Below are positions 5,985 through 6,052 of a stretch of DNA of 6,052 bases, piece after piece. Position 1 is the stretch's first letter; each line of letters opens with the position of its first letter. The stretch comes from Bacteroidota bacterium (lineage in GTDB: Bacteria; Bacteroidota; Ignavibacteria; Ignavibacteriales; Melioribacteraceae). The DNA lies in assembly GCA_021812745.1 (NCBI GenBank), contig JAKAMS010000166.1:1-6052 (forward strand), written 5' to 3'. The notes under the pieces are model-generated. The model was given only the letters and a program-made list of their open reading frames with translations. It had not been told where the DNA came from and searched no databases. Position numbers and translations under genes: made by a program.

Positions 5985-6052
5985 TTAAATATCAAGCCAG
6001 TAAGAAAACTTAACCGCTAAAACATTGTTTCCGTCGCTGTTAAATAAATTTT
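5985..6052 (-). CDS. C-terminal end of a probable outer-membrane beta-barrel protein (start outside window)
   Basis: Minus-strand frame open from the right edge to TAA at 5985-5987, giving 21 complete codons ending NVLAVKFSYWLDI. The alternating hydrophobic/polar pattern with aromatic residues in the final strand (V-K-F-S-Y-W-L-D-I) resembles the last beta-strand of an outer-membrane barrel, and the preceding FNSDGNN resembles a surface loop or turn. A strong terminator 12 bases after the stop supports a real gene end here. The family cannot be named from so few residues. The other two minus-strand frames hit stops within this stretch. Confidence 0.6.
   Translation of the reverse strand, partial: NLFNSDGNNVLAVKFSYWLDI

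Noticed and set aside
5818..5991. Minus-strand open frame across the terminator and intergenic region, with a hydrophobic stretch (IFFIGIAFITACQSALTVLF)
   Set aside because: It has no ATG, only a possible TTG without an SD. It reads through a strong terminator stem and through the promoter candidate, so it is most likely a chance open frame.

Overview
The window is AT-rich bacterial DNA. It most resembles the Ignavibacteria / Bacteroidota-Chlorobi group. The strongest evidence is the C-terminal domain of the 1194-residue protein, which is a type IX secretion (T9SS) sorting domain of the 'NYPNPFNPETTIKF ... LGR ... ASGVYIYRL' style typical of Ignavibacteria-like genomes. Supporting signs are the poor Shine-Dalgarno sequences before two of the three visible starts and a candidate promoter that also fits the Bacteroidota TTG / TAnnTTTG pattern. 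This is inference from sequence character; no taxonomic marker gene is present.

Region by region: (1) Positions 1-1720, + strand, hold the end of an ABC exporter operon: the C-terminal ~199 residues of one ABC-2 type permease, then a complete 372-residue ABC-2 permease overlapping it by one base (TAATG). They are paralogous half-transporters of the YbhS/YbhR (YhhJ-like) kind. The ATPase and membrane-fusion subunits would be expected upstream, outside the window. (2) Positions 1740-1765 hold a hairpin between convergent genes. (3) Positions 1771-5809, - strand, hold a two-gene unit transcribed right to left. A 143-residue putative lipoprotein of unknown function comes first. After 22 bases follows an 1194-residue secreted protein with a signal peptide, eleven Asp-box (BNR) motifs in what looks like two tandem beta-propellers, an Ig-like segment, a MAM/jelly-roll-like segment and a T9SS sorting domain. 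(4) Positions 5810-5984 are intergenic and hold a candidate promoter for the two-gene unit and a clear rho-independent-type terminator. (5) Positions 5985-6052, - strand, hold the last 21 codons of another gene, probably an outer-membrane beta-barrel protein, which that terminator ends.

The two sides of the window look functionally unrelated: an inner-membrane exporter operon converges on a cell-surface or secreted propeller protein with its small lipoprotein partner. I see no CRISPR array, tRNA, rRNA, insertion sequence, phage gene or recognisable defence system. The least explained element is the lipoprotein plus two-propeller T9SS cargo pair. It deserves a second look, but I cannot show from sequence alone that it is a new system.
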